From Spinellus fusiger (Eukaryota > Mucoromycota > Mucoromycetes > Mucorales > Phycomycetaceae): a stretch of DNA of 64,000 bases. The notes beneath the pieces are model-generated. The model had not been told where the DNA came from, searched no databases, and saw only the letters and a program-made list of their open reading frames with translations. The position numbers were made by a program, and so were the translations under genes. Shown here piece after piece: positions 23,701 through 35,016 of this stretch. How positions within the stretch are numbered: position 1 is the first letter of the stretch; every line of letters begins with the position of its first letter. The DNA lies in assembly GCA_025094145.1 (NCBI GenBank), contig JALLLS010000008.1, positions 248,001 through 312,000 on the forward strand, read 5' to 3'.

Positions 23701-24475
23701 CCACTAACAAATCCTCAAACTCATCGTGGTCCAGGTACACCGTGTTGAATCTCCAGACACCAGGTTCAGAGGGGCGAGACAGAGAGATCGAAACTACAAG
23801 CAGACTATGGTCAGTCCAACTTGGGTTGACAAAAAGAACTTCTGGTGCAGAAGTGGCAATAGTGGTGGGTCGAAGAATGTAATCAATGCATGTCCGAGAA
23901 CGACTGCTGTGGAAGGTGGGTAGTGGTGCTGAGAGTGGTGCCGTGATGGCGTCGAGAAAGTGTTGATGCTGATACACTAGCCATTCATCGGTGAAGGCTG
24001 TGCGTTGGTGGAGGTTGGCATTGAAGTCGCCAAGAACAAATGTTGGGACTGAGGAAGGAAGTGAGGTGAGTGTCGAAACAAGTGACAGGAAAAAAGGATG
24101 GCGTTCGCTGTATATTGTGGGTCCATAGACTACCACTACAATAAATGGATCAATGCGGTTTTCGGTGTGTGAGACCTGAACAGCAAGGATCCTATTATCA
24201 GCAGAAGTGTGCAAGTGGGTTAGTAGTAAATGAGTGTGAAAAGAGACAAGGCCACAGTGCTTTGTCCATAGACTAGACTGGGCTTGGAAGAGAAGGTTGA
24301 GTGAGGAGTGGTGTTTGGGGGTGGTGTGGGTTTCCTGCAAAGCAAGAAGTGATAGAGGAGGGGAAAGGGAACAAAGGTGGCGAAGAAGGAGTGACTTGGG
24401 AGAAGAACGACTATGTACAAGTGAGGAGAGCCCTCTCACATTGAGGGTCCCTAATCGGATAGGGCCGACACTCAT
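20747..24475 (-). pseudogene. LINE ORF2 (APE endonuclease + reverse transcriptase) with one in-frame amber codon
   Basis: 1242 codons in one frame. Residues 1-240 form an APE-type endonuclease: LNVRGL, LALQETH with the metal-binding Glu, VYGP, LGDFNANL, TCIDYIL, and WTDHSLL with the final Asp-His. The RT follows with KNWRPISLIN, the FMANRFIADN block, GLRQGDPLSPLLF and the catalytic YADDLLVF. After RT a zinc-knuckle-like CLFCS...H...C sits near the C-terminus. A single TAG (21908-21910) interrupts the frame where LINEs usually carry Trp, in the motif W-x2-[LV]-C-x-P-x3-G-G-[IL]-G; here it reads stop-D-L-L-C-Q-P-R-R-R-G-G-I-G. A TGG to TAG change explains it. No frameshift is visible. Confidence 0.9.
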
Positions 24476-24850
24476 AATTCCATGGCATTGACCTTGGTGG
24501 GGTCAGCAGTGGAAGAAGAGGAGGAAGAAGCAGGCAAAAGAACGGCAGACGCAGATTTCTGGGAACGAGTTCCATAGGAAGTGGTCTTGGTGGTGGTCTT
24601 GGTGGTGGATTTGGTCTTGGTGGTGGTGGTGGCGTTCCTGCGCATGGCAATCACAGTCTCACGAAGGCGGAGACGATGCTCAGTGTTGTGGGGAGCCCAC
24701 ATACTGTTGCTGGTGCTGGTGTTAGAGGCGTCATACATCTCACTGTCCATCTCCATGGACACCTTTAATTCGGCAGTCTCCTCCTAAGAGAGAGACTCCA
24801 AAACCTGCTTTGTCAGGGCAATGTCCATGTCCAAGTCCATGGCATCCCCG

Positions 24851-24903
<53 letters not shown>

Positions 24904-25809
24904 GGTGGTAGCAGCTACCTCTTCGGCGGCCTTCTTGGCGGCACGATCTGCCTCTGCAGCAGCAATCTCCTTGGCACGCTGTTCTGCAGCGGCCTCTTCA
25001 GCAGCCCTGGTCTCTGGGTGAGAGGGGCATTCCAAATCGTTGGCCTTGTGGCTAGCTATACCACACGTGTGGCAGCGGGGAGCAAGAGCAGGACGCACCT
25101 CACAGTCTTTTTTCAGGTGCCCTTCCTGGCGGCAGTACCGGCAGTAGGGTGGGATGCCCTTGGCACGGATCTCGACAGGGGCACTGATGGAGCCTCCAAG
25201 GTGGAGAAAGCGGCAAAGGGGTTGGACATTGTCCACATCAGAGATGTCCAGAAGAACTGAGGCCTCACCTCGGAAAATCTTATGCTCATCCACGTAAGCA
25301 CGAAGGTGCACAACCTTGCCATAAGGCTGGAATGCCTCGACAATGGGTGCCTGCAAATCCCTCTCGGGGTGGCAACTGGGGATCTGGTATAGGTTGACCT
25401 TTACCAGGTTGGCGTCTGAGTCAAGCCCAGCAGAAGCAACGACCCTCATGTTGTTAAAGGACACACCTTCAGAGGTGGCCTTAAGGCGCATCTCGGGGTC
25501 CTTGAATATGACCTCTTGTATGAGGTCTTTGGCTCTGGTGTAGCGTGTGGTAATCGCAACCACTGCACCCAGTTGGTGGATCAAGACTGGGGCAATGTCT
25601 TGAGACTTGGCCTGTTTGCCAAAGTTGAATACAACACACTCAGGGTGCATTGTGCAGGCCCATGCAGACGTAACAGGGTCCACATGGCGAAGAGACTCAC
25701 AGCCAGGAGCCGTGAAGATATGAAGTGCCTTATTAGGGCGACGAATAAACGGCCTTGGGCCAGTAACATTTTTATTAATGCCATTCCATGGCGTTGTTTT
25801 CTCAATCAT
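24472..25809 (-). pseudogene. LINE ORF1 (gag-like, CCHC) with one in-frame amber codon
   Basis: RNA-binding ORF1 protein. The start at 25809 (MIEKTTPWNG) is chosen because the target-site duplication puts the element's end at 25854; the frame extending to 25938 is host flank. A region of about 230 residues of unknown fold is followed by two zinc knuckles, CRYCRQEGHLKKDC and CHTCGIASHKANDLEC, then an Ala/Glu-rich helix, Thr and Asn homopolymer runs, and a basic Thr/Lys-rich tail. A TAG at 24784-24786 splits the frame into 341 and 103 codons that are otherwise in register. The final TGA (24472-24474) overlaps the ATG of ORF2 as ATGA. Confidence 0.88.
24859..24910. repeat. Trinucleotide tract in LINE ORF1
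   Basis: A run of GTT units followed by GGT units on the plus strand. On the coding strand it encodes poly-Thr then poly-Asn. Such a tract is expected to vary in length between copies. Confidence 0.9.
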
Positions 25810-26182
25810 GTCGAAAAAAGTGATTGTGTACTTGACTTGATCAGCAAGAAAACGGTAGTCATAAATATAAACAGAATGACTGCATGAAAAATTCACTGCC
25901 AAAAAGAAGGACCAAATTTTCATACAAGAGCCACACAAAATAGACCAGACTATGAATTGTCTGTTTCATACACTTGTTTACTTTTATACAATGATTTGTC
26001 CATACAATAGACAACGGAAGACTGCTTCCATTATCCTACCATTCACGTGATTCCAATAAGAATTGTTTCCAATGACAGCTCACCACTTACAGAATGTCTA
26101 TCTTCTCTTATCGCTATTGACGTGGCTAATGAGTCATTACAAAGATTCTATTCATTTTACTTCTAGTACTGACTTGAACATC

Positions 26183-28022
26183 ATGCATAGAAGCCACCAG
26201 GATTCCTCACAACACTGGGGACACCGGCAGACCAAACTGACGCTGTATGACGAATTTGAAAGATTCGAGCGCTCGGGTGTAGCAAAGTTCGAGAAATATC
26301 TTGCTACTACACGGGCACTTTCCTTTGGAGAGCTTCTACCTGACTTGGATGATACAAAAAAGAATAGCAGCAGCAATGATAAATTCCACTCAGCAACACA
26401 GCATAAAAAACAACAGTTGGCTCAACAAGAGAGTTCAACTCACTCTTCACGCGCTTATCTTCATTCGCAAGACCCTCTTCATAGTCAGGAGGAGTGTTCA
26501 ATTTTAGCCAATCTAGAGAAGGTGGCTCTTGTTACCGAGATTGAGCCTCCCTTTCATCCGGTGGGAAGAAGACTCTCTAATGCCTCTCTTCACTCTGATA
26601 ATGCTATTTTGGGAGATGTCCTTAAGCACCAGCAGAATCAAGACACTTCTTGGGAGAACATGAACGACCACAATAAAGTAGATGAATATTACAATGTGGA
26701 GCCTCTGAGAAATCCTATTGGTGTTCATTATCCCCAACAGAGAGATAGTCTTTGGGACCAAGGAACACACAGGTCAAGACAGATGGCTGAACGTAGACTG
26801 TCTCCTGGGCAGTACTTTGGTGCACGTTCTCTACCCCTTAAGTCTATCCAGAATTTGTGGAATGAACAAGAGATGGTAGTACTGCTAGTCAATCCTTTGT
26901 GGCTATTATTGATCGATATTTATGTCCCATAGTCATATACATCTTTGGAATTACAGCATTTTCCACAAGACACATATCAAAGCAATATGGACTCAACAAC
27001 ACACCAAGAGTCTCATGTTCTGGAAGAAAAAGCAGAAGAAGAAATAGAAAAAGATGTAGAAGAGAGTCTATCGCGCGAAGAGGTAAATGGCTGGTAAATG
27101 GCTGGTGTTTATTCTTAAAGATATCGATCCAAAGTATACCTAAGAAAAATAATGCTCACCCCACAGACCCACTGTGGACTACCTTTGTAAGTCTATCTTT
27201 ATTGTGTCTATGCTAATGATAATTTAGAAAACTCTTCCAGAGACACTACAACACTGTAAATATCGCATCAACTACAATGAATGCAATAGTAAACAGCTGA
27301 AAGAAGCAATACGCCAACTAAGACAGAAGAAAAAACACCATCCTATAAATATTTCTCCACAGCAAAACAGTGTGGATCCCTTGGCTACTAGATTTCATGA
27401 CTTATCCTTAAATTCAAAGAAAATAACAAGACATGAAAAAGAATCTCGACACAGCAAAAGGACACAGCCTAGAGTAGCGAATCAACCTTTTATTGTTCAG
27501 CCTGACCGTTTGATTCTTAAATATACAGCCAAACCGTCTGGTATAGAATTAAGAGATGCTATGTTTGAAATCATTAATACGTCGCATCATCACTCTTGTA
27601 CATTTTCACTCTTCTCATCTCGGGGAAGAATAGCCTTTTCACCAAGAGAAGGGGTTATTCCTTGTAATAGTTATGTTACCATCACAGCCAGAATAAGAGA
27701 GAACACGATCGGATATTATCTTGATACTATGCCAGTGTCTGATGTCTACAAACCACTCCCAGACACTCTTCTCGTATTGATAGAGGATAAACACCCTCAG
27801 AAAATACAAGCCAAAATCCACATCCAATCCATGCACCAAGACAGTTCTCATACCAATTCAGAATCATCCATTGCCTCTCATAAAGTATCCCAACAAAAGT
27901 CATCCACTGTGAGTTCTCATTCTCACTCCCATACTTCACATCCAGAACCAGTCACTACTCCTTCACCTCAAAAGCACTCTACAGCCTGTCGACTATGTTC
28001 TTTAGAAAGATGCTATCCGTAA
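26183..28022 (+). CDS. Unknown protein with an MSP/ASH-like beta-sandwich domain
   Basis: Four exons, 26183-26875, 26957-27082, 27121-27186 and 27228-28022, joined by GT-AG introns of 81, 38 and 41 nt, all in phase 0; 559 aa from the ATG at 26183. In-frame upstream ATGs exist (26063), so the start is uncertain. Residues about 1-55 hold a charged segment (TLYDEFERFERSGVAKFEKY). The middle is polar and low-complexity. Around residues 285-325 a basic helix occurs (KQLKEAIRQLRQKKKHH). The C-terminal part has IVQPDRLILKYT, ELRDAMFEIIN, and GVIPCNSYVTITARI, with spacing that recalls PapD-like MSP or ASH domains (as in SPD-2/Cep192 or VAP proteins). The tail is Ser/His-rich. The domain call is by eye; function unknown. 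A LINE is inserted just upstream. Confidence 0.7.
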
Positions 28023-28177
28023 TAAATGCAGCAATAAAATAAACCCAATGTCTCTAATAAAAGTGTTTATTGCTGAAGAAATCAGGTCATATAAAAATAC
28101 AATAGTGCTTGTGTATGGCTTCTTTTTCTGTTGCTTTGTTGCTTTGTTGCTGTTGCTTTGTTTTTTGTTTTTTGTTT

Positions 28178-28477
28178 TTACCACGATGACTTCTTTACAC
28201 CAGGCAACTCACCATTAAGAGCCTTGAGACGAAACTGAAATCTGCACAGCTTAAACTCACGCAAAATACCACTGCCATGACCGGTGGCTACACAACGGTT
28301 GTGAATAAAAGTAGGTGAAGATTGTTTGGGCATGGCATTCAACATGAGCTGTGCCTGGTGACGAACACGAGCAGGTAAGGTTTCATTGCGAGTGATAAAT
28401 CGATAGGCTTGACGGCTTAATTCATTATTGGCTACTGACTGACGAGCAGCAATATCTCTAAGAACACGGCAACGCAT
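28178..28477 (-). CDS. MRP2: Mitochondrial ribosomal protein uS14m
   Basis: 99-aa single-exon gene for the small-subunit protein uS14 of the mitochondrial ribosome. The conserved C-terminus is clear: NRCVATGHGSGILREFKLCR followed by LPGVKKSSW at the very end, as in bacterial and mitochondrial S14. It lacks the CXXC zinc motifs of some bacterial S14 proteins, as usual for mitochondrial forms. The N-terminus is basic (MRCRVLRDIAARQ), fitting an rRNA-binding or import sequence. It converges with the MSP-domain gene (156 bp between stops) and is divergent from CLF1 with a 222-bp shared promoter interval. Confidence 0.95.
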   Translation of the reverse strand: MRCRVLRDIAARQSVANNELSRQAYRFITRNETLPARVRHQAQLMLNAMPKQSSPTFIHNRCVATGHGSGILREFKLCRFQFRLKALNGELPGVKKSSW

Positions 28478-28699
28478 AGTATATGATTGTTTTGCTAGTT
28501 GAGTGGTGGTTTGGCTGTTAGGTGGGCCAATGGAAACGTCAAAAGAATAGAAGACCCTATGTTTTTTGGGTTCACTTCTTTAGGAGTGACGTCTCCCTAT
28601 TTTTTTCATAAATAGCAGTCCCCTCCTTCCATAGCATGCGTCTCCCGTTGAGTCCGACAAGGCTGTGGATCCTAAACCTATTCCAACGTGTTAAAATAA
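28478..28699. promoter_or_regulatory. Bidirectional promoter interval uS14m / CLF1
   Basis: The 222 bp between two divergently transcribed start codons must contain both promoters. No TATA element or known operator is called. A short T-rich run near 28594-28602 lies in the middle. Confidence 0.45.
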
Positions 28700-31123
28700 A
28701 TGAACGCTGGAGAAACCACAAGTGGGTTTGGAAAAAACCCAAGACCTCCAAAGGTATGAACTTAATAACAAATAGTAAGAGAGAAACAGAGACTTATACA
28801 TTGTCTATGTTAGGTCAAAAACAAGAACCCTGCTCCCGTTCAGATTACTGCTGAGCAGATTCTACGTGAAGCTCATGACCGTCGTCTGGAACCCGCTCAC
28901 TCCATCCCCAAGCAGAAGATTACCGACTTGGAAGAACTCTCTGAATTTAGACAAAGAAAGCGTAAAGAGTTTGAAGATAACATACGAAAAAACCGTCTTA
29001 ATATCAGCAATTGGCTCAAGTATGCTGGCTGGGAAGACAACCAGATGGAGTTCCAGCGTGCACGCTCTGTGTATGAACGTGCATTAGATGTAGAATGGCG
29101 TAATATTGCTATTTGGTTGAGATATGTCGAGATGGAGATGAAAAACCGCAATATCAACCATGCACGTAATATTTTGGATCGTGCTACCACTCTGTTGCCA
29201 CGTGTAGATCAGTTTTGGTACAAATACACCTACATGGAGGAGACACTGGGTGATGTTCCCAAGGCTCGTAATGTATTTGAGCGTTGGATGAAGTGGGAGC
29301 CAGATGAGTCTCCTTGGCAGGCATACATTAAGATGGAGTTGAGATACAACGAGCATGAAAGAGCACGCTCCATTTATGAACGATTTGTTAGTATTCATCC
29401 TGAGCCCAAGAATTGGATCAAGTGGGCTAAATTTGAAGAAGAGCATAATGATTTGGGTACTGTATAATGTCAGACTAGTTTTGTTTGCTTGTTTGCTTGT
29501 TATTCATCATTCTTACTATTGTACAGCAAAATGCCGTGAGATTTATACAGAGGCAGTTCAGTATCTTGGTGAAGAGAAGATGGACCAAAAAGTGCTGGTT
29601 GCATTTGCTAAATACGAGATTAAGCTGAAAGAGGTAGGATTATACTAATAGCATAATAACTCATACACTGTGGATATTAGTTTGATCGTGCACGTGTTAT
29701 CTTCAAATATGGTCTGGACCGTCTTCCAAAGTCAAAGTCAGAATCTCTTTACAACCAATACACCAACTTTGAGAAGCAGTATGGTGATAAAGAAGGAATT
29801 GAAAATGTAGTAGTTGGAAAGAGGCGAGTACAATACGAAGAAGAGATTGAAGCAAATCCAAAAAACTATGATATTTGGTTTGACTATGCCAAGCTAGAAG
29901 AATCTGTAGGGGATCCAACCCGTGTCAGAGAAATATACGAACGCTCCGTTTCTCAAATACCTCCTGCACAAGAAAAAAGATACTGGAGACGCTATATTTA
30001 TCTGTGGATCAACTATGCACTGTATGAAGAACTTGAGACACATGTAAGACAACGATGTTGTATAGAATTTATTGGTTAACGAATGAGTGATTATTTAGGA
30101 TTTAGAACGGGCACGCTCTATTTACAAAGAATGCATCAAATTAATACCCCATAAAGTATTTACATTTGCGAAAATATGGCTTCTTTATGCACAGTTTGAG
30201 ATTCGGCAGCTTGATGTACAAGGAGCAAGAAGATTAATGGGTCTTGCAATTGGTATGTGCCCTAAAAATAAACTTTTCAAAGGCTATATTGAACTTGAAA
30301 TGCAGGTAAGCAAGCGTGAAAGTATGTGGATCGCTTCTGGTAACTAAATGTGTGTGTTGATATCCTTTAGTTAAGAGAGTTTGATCGATGTCGTACTCTC
30401 TACACAAAATATCTTGAATACAGCCAATCGAACTGTGCAGGATGGATCAAGTTTGCTGAGCTTGAGAAATTATTAAAAGAAGAAGAAAGATGCCGTGCTA
30501 TTTTTGAACTTGCTATTTCTCAGCCTGTGCTTGATATGCCTGAGCTATTATGGAAGGCCTATATTGGTAAATAGTAACTTTGTTTTAGTTTCATTGTATT
30601 AACTATCGGCTATTATAGACTTTGAAATTGGTGAAGAAGAGTATGAGAGAACACGAGAGTTGTATCTTCGGTTATTGGAACGTACTGCCCACGTCAAAGT
30701 GTACATCAGTTTTGCACAATTTGAACTATCCATACCCTATGATGATGGCAGCGATGAAGGTTCTAATCGTACACGCAAGATTTTCACAGATGCCTATGAT
30801 AATATGAAGCAGAAAGAGTTAAAGGAAGAAGTAAGAGTGCTAAATTATGATACATACATACTTATTTATTTATTTTTTAGCGTGTGCTTCTGCTTGAGGC
30901 TTGGAAAGACTTTGAAGAGAACTATGGCACAGAAGAAACACAGGAAGTGGTTAGAAAGAAGATGCCTAAGATTGTTAAGAAAAGAAGAAGAGCAGAAGAC
31001 TCTACTGAAGACAATATCATTTGGGAGGAATACTTTGACTACATCTTCCCTGATGATGATCTGCAGAGCGGCAATCTTAAATTGCTGGCAATGGCACAGG
31101 CCTGGCGCAAAACATTACAGTGA
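28700..31123 (+). CDS. CLF1: Pre-mRNA splicing factor CLF1 / Crooked neck
   Basis: Scaffold of the Prp19-associated (NTC) complex, needed for spliceosome activation in the nucleus. Eight exons: 28700-28753, 28814-29456, 29527-29633, 29681-30043, 30099-30305, 30371-30566, 30619-30830 and 30881-31123. All are GT-AG and in frame, giving 674 aa, the normal family size. After the first intron comes the typical N-terminus [23 protein letters not shown] repeats follow through the whole protein: [76 protein letters not shown]. The donor of exon 2 is G|GTACTG; using the apparent stop after it would truncate the protein, so this junction matters for annotation. Confidence 0.96.
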
Positions 31124-31164
31124 GTAATAAAATATATAGGAACTATTTCATATTTCGTATTACT

Positions 31165-31275
31165 CTTTGTATCGTACAATCATATATATTTGTCATAAAA
31201 ACATACATAAAAACACATAGTAGAGACCTCAAAGCTAAATAAGTCATAGAAAAGTATAATGGAATAACATAAAGT
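31165..31275. repeat. Fragment of Tc1-A non-coding flank
   Basis: Sequence from about 31185 (TTTGTCATAAAAACATACAT, then ACACATAGTAGAGAC) matches the segment between TIR and transposase of the Tc1-A copies (for example 6540-6610). No transposase coding part is present. Confidence 0.6.
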
Positions 31276-31311
31276 GACCAAAAGAATGTAGACGGTTTCA
31301 GATTCCGGACT

Positions 31312-31339
31312 CTTTCTTTCTTTCTTTCTTTCTTTCTTC
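31312..31339. repeat. TTTC microsatellite
   Basis: About seven perfect tandem TTTC units, 28 bp. Confidence 0.9.
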
Positions 31340-31406
31340 ATAACAATTCTTTTTCCTTAATGTCTGTCTCATCCAACACCTTAAACATCTTCACCAGAAT
31401 CCCCAA

Positions 31407-32355
31407 GGTGGTTGAAAAGAACAGTTGTGAGGGATCCTTGACAAACAAAAGAGGCCATTAGGAGCAGAGATGGCCATCAAGGTCTCGAGAAAACCTTTGA
31501 AGAATTACTTCAATGAGATGGGGTTCCACTCTTTCAGTCCAGTGATAAAGTCTTCTCTCACAAAGAAGAACGTGGAGGCAAGACTCTAGTGGAGCTGTGA
31601 TCACATTGGTTGGACTCATGAGCAGTGGCAGCAGATAGTCTAGTCCAATGAGCCCAGGGTCAAGCTCATGGGCTTTGACAGGGGCATAAATTTCATCAGG
31701 AAGTATGGCACTGCCTTCCATCCCGAGAATTTCCTGGAAACAAGGTAGTTTGGAGAGGGTGGAGTGATGTTATGGGGCTGTTTCAGGGGGGGAGGGTGTT
31801 GGGAGATGAATCGTAGTAGAGGGTAGGATAAACTCCGACAAGTACATCAATGTCTTGGGAGAAGTCTACTGCCATGAACTCGAATGTCTCTCTCCTAAAC
31901 CCTAAACCCCAAACCCAGTTTCCACTTAAAGAAGAACAATACTAGACCCCATATGAGTAAAATAACTTGAGAACGAAAGGCTTAGAATAGTATAGTAATG
32001 ACTCTTTACTGGCCCTCACAATGCCCCAATCTCAATCCAATTGAATATCTGTGGGCCCACCTCAGGAAGACTATTAGAAAAGACATAAGGGTATATTCCA
32101 CCAAGGAAAAGTGGGAAGCTGCCCTGATGCTAGAATGGGACAAAATATCGAAAGAAGTATCAGACACTATCATTGCCAGTACAAGGTAGAAGTGCTAAGC
32201 AGTTATTGATGCCAAAGACTGATTGTGGTTACTAAGAAACCTTAAAATAAAACCAACGTTATTTATTTAAATATTATTATATGTATCTATTGAATATCTT
32301 ATATTTAAATTCAAGGAATTTATATAGTTATTACATTATTAAAATAAGGTATGAA
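31407..32355. repeat. Left arm of a 2.3-kb palindrome
   Basis: 949-bp arm, the reverse complement of 32732-33680. Every position I checked obeys the same mirror sum (65087), and the two antisense frames of 87 and 63 codons recur identically in the other arm, so the arms are at or near 100% identity. The spacer is 376 bp (32356-32731). Confidence 0.88.
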
Positions 32356-32731
32356 ACAAAAAAGAAACAGCAAAAAGAAAATCTGCATTTAAAAGATACG
32401 AATTATTATTTTTGGACACTTTATATTGACCAGTTAATATCTGTTATATTGTCAGTATAGATACAACATATTTACTAAAAGAGAAATGTTTCCCTGAGCT
32501 TCACTATCTTTTGTATAGTTCCTAAATATATATGCAATTGAACATATATATATCTGATTAAAAAGAAAACCGCTCACATGATTAGGGTTATATACACAAA
32601 CGAGAGAAAATTAAAGGCAAAGATGCTAAGGGTAGTATTGTTAAGTGTTAAGGGTTTTCACCCAATGAGCCTATATAACGCGACCAAAAGAATGTAATCG
32701 ACAATTCTAAATGCATATTTTATGTTTAAGA

Positions 32732-33680
32732 TTCATACCTTATTTTAATAATGTAATAACTATATAAATTCCTTGAATTTAAATATAAGATATTCAATAG
32801 ATACATATAATAATATTTAAATAAATAACGTTGGTTTTATTTTAAGGTTTCTTAGTAACCACAATCAGTCTTTGGCATCAATAACTGCTTAGCACTTCTA
32901 CCTTGTACTGGCAATGATAGTGTCTGATACTTCTTTCGATATTTTGTCCCATTCTAGCATCAGGGCAGCTTCCCACTTTTCCTTGGTGGAATATACCCTT
33001 ATGTCTTTTCTAATAGTCTTCCTGAGGTGGGCCCACAGATATTCAATTGGATTGAGATTGGGGCATTGTGAGGGCCAGTAAAGAGTCATTACTATACTAT
33101 TCTAAGCCTTTCGTTCTCAAGTTATTTTACTCATATGGGGTCTAGTATTGTTCTTCTTTAAGTGGAAACTGGGTTTGGGGTTTAGGGTTTAGGAGAGAGA
33201 CATTCGAGTTCATGGCAGTAGACTTCTCCCAAGACATTGATGTACTTGTCGGAGTTTATCCTACCCTCTACTACGATTCATCTCCCAACACCCTCCCCCC
33301 CTGAAACAGCCCCATAACATCACTCCACCCTCTCCAAACTACCTTGTTTCCAGGAAATTCTCGGGATGGAAGGCAGTGCCATACTTCCTGATGAAATTTA
33401 TGCCCCTGTCAAAGCCCATGAGCTTGACCCTGGGCTCATTGGACTAGACTATCTGCTGCCACTGCTCATGAGTCCAACCAATGTGATCACAGCTCCACTA
33501 GAGTCTTGCCTCCACGTTCTTCTTTGTGAGAGAAGACTTTATCACTGGACTGAAAGAGTGGAACCCCATCTCATTGAAGTAATTCTTCAAAGGTTTTCTC
33601 GAGACCTTGATGGCCATCTCTGCTCCTAATGGCCTCTTTTGTTTGTCAAGGATCCCTCACAACTGTTCTTTTCAACCACC
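32732..33680. repeat. Right arm of a 2.3-kb palindrome
   Basis: Mirror of 31407-32355. Beyond the outer boundary the two sides diverge at once: on the right the Tc1-C N-terminal region continues for about 260 bp, while on the left that region is deleted. Confidence 0.88.
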
Positions 33681-34045
33681 AGAGGGCCTTTTATTCAGAA
33701 TTTATCTCTCGGCCACTATTGGGTAAAGGAACTACTGAGTCTGTTTCTTTTAAATACTTCAAGATGTACCCTACAGTGGTAGTAGGCATGTTGAGCATGT
33801 GATGCCTCGACCTGAGTAGATTCCAGGTTCAGCACCTGGAGAGAATGACTGAACGAGTCTCAAGGCTGGTATAATTATCGTACATCTTGGGGATTCTGGT
33901 GAAGATTTTAATGGTGTGGGATGAGTTAGACATTATATGAAAAGAGGTGTTATGAAATAAGAAAAAAATAATGTTTACTATTTTTTGTATGAAATTTACC
34001 CGGAATTTGAAAAAAGGCGGTTACTTATTGAGGGTCACCTTAATA

Positions 34046-35014
34046 ACAGTGTGTATGTGACAATAACAAGTCGGCGAAAGAATAATCTGCATTAATTCAA
34101 GTTTACAAAACTAACAATCTTAATCAAGTATTGACTTACCTTCATCAAATCTTTGGATATTAGTTTGACATTGACACACGCATTGTATAATCTCTTGCTG
34201 GATCTTGATTAATTTTGTATTAGGTCATATTCAATTTAATTGATATACACTTAATACCATTACTTTTCAAGAGCTTACATCGCAAATGAGCTGTGTTAAA
34301 TTTGGCTGTGTAATTCAAACTTTCATATATATCCTCCGTAATAAAGTAGTAAGTATCTTTGTATTTTTTATAGAATTAACAAAGATCTAATAGTTCATGG
34401 TTGAAATCATTCATGGTTGCGCTGGTGTTGTATTAAATAGATTACCATTAAAAAACAAGATGTTTTTATTCATAACAGAATGTCTATTTGTTTATATTAA
34501 TTGTAAAATAGAATTAAATATCTATGTTTATTTTTTTTAAAAGGAATGAGTGCAAAAATATACCAGGACTTGATCTTATATCACCGCTATTATGCACCAT
34601 CTTAATGTATTTGTTCATTATGACCTACAAATGCAGTACTTTAACTACACAATAGTTTGTACAGGCAATAAACTGTGGAATATTTTGACTTGTATCATCA
34701 ATATGCTTACAAAAATAAAAAGCACTAATTTGAAATCTATCCTTAATCCGATTTCTTTTAGTAATTTAACTACTATTGCTTAGTATTATACCTGTAATCA
34801 TTTCTCTATTATCTTTCTTTTTTATATTAATACTTATCTTTTTATCTGCTCTTTTCTTATTGTACAGCAATCTTATTAAATTTAAGAATTTTTTTTATGT
34901 TTCTTATGAAGAATATATAGATGACAATGGAAAAAGAAAGATATTTGAATTAAGTAAGTTGAAAGGAATAACTTGATCTTAATATCTAGCTATAAACTTT
35001 GTTTAATAGACATA
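34046..35014. other. AT-rich intergenic region
   Basis: No gene supported. A hydrophobic 66-codon frame (34776-34976) ends in a polar stretch but has no family motif and no detectable splice partner. Confidence 0.4.
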
Positions 35015-35016
35015 TA

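Larger units (their letters stand above)
20575..25854 (-). mobile_element. Full-length LINE retrotransposon
   Basis: 5280-bp non-LTR element flanked by a 15-bp duplication with one mismatch: GTAGTCATGAATATA at 20560-20574 and GTAGTCATAAATATA at 25855-25869. On the minus strand it has a short 5' leader of about 45 nt, ORF1 (zinc knuckle), ORF2 (endonuclease-RT), and a 3' UTR of about 170 nt ending in ten A. It is much richer in GC than its surroundings. The insertion point lies about 330 bp upstream of the MSP-domain gene and about 125 bp downstream of the acyl-CoA ligase gene. One amber codon in each ORF means this copy is probably dead in trans-independent terms. Confidence 0.93.
31340..34045. 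mobile_element. Two Tc1-like family C elements in tail-to-tail orientation
   Basis: A decayed Tc1-like transposase reads leftward from about 33930 (MSNSSHTIKIFTRIPK start-like sequence) and another rightward from about 31350, where a similar start region (HTLNIFTRIPK-like) is joined directly to later sequence through an internal deletion. Both converge on the centre near 32543. The catalytic end is CPNLNPIEYLWAHLRKTIR (31998-32189 plus, and its mirror 32898-33089 minus). Numerous stops show both are inactive. A GACCAAAAGAATGTA motif near 31276 and 32682 may mark element ends. Confidence 0.65.

Noticed and set aside
31458..31721. 87-codon frame present twice as mirror image (also 33366-33629)
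   Set aside because: Explained by the palindrome; it is antisense to Tc1-C transposase relics.
31893..31912. Telomere-like motif taken as sign of a chromosome end
   Set aside because: Too short, internal, and mirrored only because of the palindrome; genes continue on both sides.
34776..34976. 66-codon frame resembling a membrane segment with a polar tail
   Set aside because: No family match, no conserved context; could not be extended by splicing.
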